This document shows, one piece after another, positions 43,301 to 49,300 of a DNA stretch of 64,000 nt. The stretch comes from Panopea generosa (lineage: Eukaryota; Mollusca; Bivalvia; Adapedonta; Hiatellidae), in assembly GCA_029582155.1 (NCBI GenBank), contig CM055898.1, positions 19,804,229 through 19,868,228 on the forward strand. Reading direction: 5' to 3'. Each line of letters starts with the position of its first letter. Positions within the stretch are counted from its first letter, which is position 1. The notes below the pieces were generated by a model that saw only the letters and a list, made by a program, of their open reading frames with translations, was not told the DNA's origin and ran no database searches. The translations under genes were made by a program, and so were the position numbers.

Positions 43301-46300
43301 TCACATAATAGTGAACTACAGGTGACGATTCATAAATATTTTCACATACAGCTATATTTAATAGGTAACAATATATACATAGCTATAAACATTTATGCTT
43401 AGAATATCAGTTTAACAGAAGTATGAAGCTATCATAAATATCTACATCCATCATTAGAATAATAATATCACAGTTCAATGAAATTTAAAAATGACCATTC
43501 ATGAATATGTACAGTTATCGTTAGAGTAAAACTATCACAGGAAAATTAACGTATAAGTGACCATTCATAAACATGTATATGCACGTAAATATAGAGTTTT
43601 AGCTTCATAGGGTAATGGAGCTAAAGGTAACCATTCATACACAAACTTGTTACAAAAATCATTAAATATCCTCCATTAGATACAATAATAAACTAAGTTA
43701 TTTAAAGTAGGTAAAATGATAATATAAAATGATAAACTATCCTCTAATATTTTGGAGATGCCGTATTTTTAGGCTGACTTTTAAAGTCTTTTGAATGTCC
43801 TGGTTGTAGATCAGACATACAACATATAAGTTCTAACACTAGATCAATGTCACGGTCGACTAAGCGCACTAATTATTATTGATGACTTCATATTTAGATC
43901 CACCGTTCGTTGGCAGTCTAAGCGACTTTCAGAGTAAGATAAAACAGCATTACAAGAATTGGTTTGACGTGAAGGACTCGGACTCTATAAAGCCGTACAT
44001 TGCCACAGGGGAGGATTGGAAACCTAATTGTCCGGGACAAAACGGTAAATATTCAGTTTCTATAAAAATGTATACATTAACAACAGAATTTTGTATATAA
44101 CTAGTTATCGTGATCTCTTCAAGAGTCATATTTTTGGAAAATTAGTATACTCATATATAACCTACATTAACGCTGTTATTAGTTAAATAATATATGGAAT
44201 ATTATATACAGTAAGTTTTAAAGTTGCTTTTAAAGTATCACAAGGGCTCTCATAAGCACACTATTGCAGTTTGTCAAATAAAGCTGATCGTAGCATTGCA
44301 AATTGGATGAGCGTGAATTTCCATATTCCAAATCAAAGAGCCATTACGAAGAATAATGCGAATATTGAACATTCGAAGGACAGAGTATGTTAAATGCAAG
44401 TGTCACTACATAGCTGGCTTTTTGCTGTATATAATATATAAAATAAAGCATAGTTCTTCCACAAAGAAACATAGTTAAAGTATTTGTTTAACATAACCTA
44501 TCCGCTCATAGCAATGGACAAGTGCGGGTATTTGATCAGTTTCGTCTTTAAAGGGAATGAAATGATACCACAATGGTTTTGTTTAAAAAATAGTCATTTC
44601 TTATCTGCACTATAACTCTTTTTAGAACCAGTGACATTTAATTGATGCATATGCTATTCCAGCTTTTTCTCTTACTATGTGAAGCAAGAAATCACATCAA
44701 AGTACTCCAACGAAAATACATAGATTGTTAGCACAAGAAGTGTATCATTGTTTGAAAATAAAAACGCAACTTTATCTGTGGTACTAAAACCATATAATAT
44801 ATACTAGATTTCAATATATGTAAGCTATAGATCTTTTAGTGAACAAACTTTTAAAGTTACTTCATGTGAGGAGACGAACGATTTGTATACATTGTGTGTT
44901 GTAATGAAGAATAAAGTCAACGGCCACTATTTCATTACAGGACGACGCCGCCGACGGTCAGCTGATGCTGCGTTCACACAAAATTATGAGATAGGTTCAG
45001 ATGGAGATTGCTCGGGAAAAGCTCACGATAAATACTGCAATGGAGAGCTACAGCCAGGACGCAAATACAGGTGATATAAAGATATATGGAATGCACTATC
45101 GAAAATCTACTAAATATTCAGACAAATACACGTCATAGAATACGAAACGTCTATATTTTGTATATATTATTAAAATAACATGACATTATCAATAGTTTTG
45201 GTATTGTTTTTTTTTCAAATTACCAATTTGTTATTTTTAACTAAAAATCACGTATTTATCAGATTTCGATTACTGACCAAGAGGAACATACCTATAATGG
45301 ATATACATGTAACCATAAAACATGTTAACGTTCCCCTGTGGCGTGTTTGCTACTGACCCGTAAAAGGCAATGGTACCTGTTGTCACATTTTTTTGTATTT
45401 CTTCTTTGTAATGGTTTGGTTGTGCTATTGTGGTTTATGTGCGCTGTGAATGTGTCCTGATGGGTATCTTTCTTCATTATTTTTGAAAGCTGATATTCCA
45501 TTGAATGAAAAACATTTCTAAAGTTTAATATGATTCCAAGGCAGAGATGAATATACCTGTATAATATTTGCTTTAATTGTCTGTGCCATTGATTTTGAAA
45601 TATTGTTTATAAAACACAATTTTCTAAACAGAGTGAGGACTTTTGCTTGTACATTATTGGGTTGTACAGAAACTGATTATTCCGAGCCTATAGCCACAGG
45701 TTAGTGTTTTGCTTAATCACGTCAGGATACTTAGTTTGAGCATTATAAATTTAATATTTTATTACAAACACATAAGTTATGTTGAAACTAAATATATTAC
45801 GGATCAGCAGCTCAAAATATTTGCTCAACATATCCAGTCTCTTATACAATATTTCTGAAGTGTTGATGTTTCGCATTGACTATGCAAACATTAATTTCAA
45901 TGAAAATAGTTGACACTGAAAAGAGGCGTCAATGTTAATGTTTAACATTAATTCGTATACATCAAATACAATAAGAACAAGTAGAACATTGTTAAACATA
46001 ACAATAATTGTAAAGACGTACGAGAAAGTTAAATTAAAATTATAAAATACAAATTCGTACTCATGAACCATATGTACTCTTATATTACCGCTAAAAAGAA
46101 CATGTTAAAGGATAGTGCTAGGAGGCATATATGATATGTCACTAACTTAAATATGAAGTTGACAGTTTTAGCTATAGATTGTAGTACTGGTGTTGACTTC
46201 AATAATGTCACATGTGTAATTTTCGTAAAACCTTTTAAAACAGCAGTTTATTGGTATGATAATTGATGGTAATTTCCTCACATTTTCAATAACAATTTAT

Positions 46301-49300
46301 AACATATTTTTGCCAAAAAACTGTAATTACCGTACTTTTATTGTAAGATTTTTGTTTTACATTTGCTCTTTGATTCTGTAATTACTGAACATGACAAGTA
46401 GTTATGGCCCTTTGGTTATACAGCGTTTTGTATGTTTGTTTATATTGACTTCCTTACACTTGTTTCTACCCAAGCACACTTCGAGCGTAATTTGTCTGAG
46501 TCGTAATAATGTTTCAAAATCGAAATAAAATAAAAAAAAGTTTATATTACAGTTTCCTCTTTGATTTTGTAACGATCTGAAGGGGTAAAAAATAATGTTA
46601 GAAAAGTCCTCGTAAATTTTGAAGTGATGACAACGTAAGAGCGGGGCTGGGCTCGCCCGTAAACGAGGCTTAAGTTCCCCAGTTGGATTTTGCTACTACA
46701 GAGAGTTTCCATTTCGTGTCATCTGTTTAATGTTTGAGTTCTTCAATTATAGTTACAATTATCATATGTATATGTAATGTTTTTGTGTTGTGTTGTCACC
46801 CTTTGACTGCTCTTTTTAGATTTAGATTTTCTTATTTTCTCCAGGAAACAGGAATACGCTGGTGCCAGTTATTGTTGGTGTCGTATCTGCTATTGTTGTT
46901 ATCACAATGGTTGCTGGTTCGTTGATCTACTGGTACACACGAAGACGAAAAACAGGGTAATGGTCACTTACTTAACAAATAGTTCACATATAGGATTATG
47001 TGAATAATTATTGATAAATACTGATAAAAGAGGTTTAGTATGTCTTTGTTTGTTGTTTAAACATTTAAGATGACTTTCAGATTTCTTGCGAAACATTTGC
47101 TAAGTAATAAGGGGCAGCACATAATACTACTTCAGTTTGTATGTTGGTAATTTGCCTCCCTTTATATTAAAATAATAATATAATTTACTACCGATACCCA
47201 AATATAGCTTTGAGCACTAAAAATCGTGGTATAATTATATGGCTTGCTAGTACCCATGTGGCTTTGAATTGTTCTATACGTAATTGTATTTATCAATTCA
47301 TTGATGAAAGAGTCTTTTATGCATAATTATAATTATGTATATCTATTTCACGATGTATGTGCTATTGTGACTTCTACGTTCCGTTTATATTTATTGTTTT
47401 AGCATATTGTTATTTGATAAGCTGATGCAATGATCGGTTAAAAAAATATACAATGTCGTTAAAGTATAATCTGTTCACATCTAGATTCAAATGCATTTGG
47501 AATAATGAAACTGAAATGAATCAATAAAATCACATGAGACAAAACATTTCCTGAAATTAGATTAACCCAGCTTATTCTATTTTTTCTTTTCGATGGATAG
47601 TACTAGTTTAAATCAGGTCATGCAAATTGCCTAGTATCATCTACTATAAAATATCAACAGTTAATGTGTTAGACAGTTAGATAAATAAAGATAAGATAAA
47701 CAAAGATAAATATACATATTTGACAGAGGTAGGTTTTATCGTAAACAACATTGCACATCTTTAATTAAAGCATGGAAAACCATATATATATGTAAATAAC
47801 ATTTCTATAATACACTTAAGGAACAACGGACCAAATCTAGGAACCGGAGAAAGTGACACTGATCAAAACGGACCATACATGGAACTCGATGATGTCACAA
47901 GAGTAAACGATTATGATAAAATCAGGATTAATGCCAATGACAGTTCGCGCAATACCTATCTGGAATTAAACCGACCACAATCTGACGTGCATGTTTATGA
48001 ACAAGCTGGCGTACAGGAAAATGGAATAACAAAACCAGGTCTGTTGCTTTACGAACATTGTTTTACTTAATATCTTAGTTAGCGTATTAAATAACACTGG
48101 TGAGTATATAAACTGTAGAAAACAACAAGTGGTCAGGAAGTACATGATATGTTTTTGCTGCTCCCGCCGGAGGTCAACGGTTCGATATCGGACTAGAGCC
48201 AGTGGCCTCATGTCAAAAGCAGTAGTCAATTCTACCGAGGGAACTAGCTTTAGAGTGGTTCATGTAATCTCTACTTTACAATCGGGTTAAAAATGACTAC
48301 CTACACATAAAACAATACAACATATTTTAGCAAAATAACTGAAGCAAAACAAAGGTATCTATTATCCATATTTGAACAAAGCATCTGTATCATTGCGCTA
48401 TGTTATTAATTACAGATGATCGTCTCTCTAACCTTAAGGTGCATACATATACGACACTCGCAAAGATATTAGAGAGACTGACACCAGAAGATGATGATGA
48501 AACTTGGTGGTCGTATATCCTAAACAACTATGACTTGGACATCAGTAGGAAGGAGATGAGACAACTTGGTACCATTAAGTTTTGAATAAAAAACTTGTAT
48601 AGTAATCGAATGTATTGTGTGTAATAGCACATTTTGGGAATAAATTAACTAAAGTAAAACTATAATGAGATAAAGCTTACATTGAAAAAAACTGTTTGTG
48701 TATTACACTAGACACATACGCATGCTGCTGCATTTGTGAGAGTAATATGGTGCTATGGTGTGGATGTGAGCTATGGTGTGGAAGGAGAGCTATGGTGTGG
48801 AGGAGCGAGGAGGTTATCGAGTGGACGGGGAGCTATGGTGTGGAAAAGAAGCTATGGTGTGGAAAGGGAGCTATAGTTTGGAAGGGAACCTACGATGCGG
48901 AAGGAAAGCTTTTGTGAGGAAGGATCTGGTTAGGAAGGGGAGCAATGGTGTTGAAGGGGAGCTGTGATGTTGAAGTACAGCTATTGTGTGGAAGGGGAGC
49001 TACGTGCGGTACGAAAGCTATTGTGTGGAAGGAGAGCCATGGTAAGGAAGGGGAGCTATGGTGTGGAAGGGGAGTCATGGTGTTGAAGGGCAGCTATGAT
49101 GTGGAAGGTGAGCTACATTGCGAAAGGAAAGCGATTGTGTGGGAGGAGAGCTATGGATAGGATGGGACGCTATGGTGTTGAAGGGGAGCTGTGGTGTGGA
49201 AGGGTAGCTACAGTATGCGGGAAGGAATGCTATGATGTGGAAGAAGAGCCTTGGTAAGGAAGGGGAACAATGGTGTTGAAGAGGAGCTATGTTATGGGAG

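Noticed and set aside
42337..43897. CRISPR-like array
   Set aside because: The 70-bp units are contiguous tandem copies without distinct spacers, and the host is eukaryotic.
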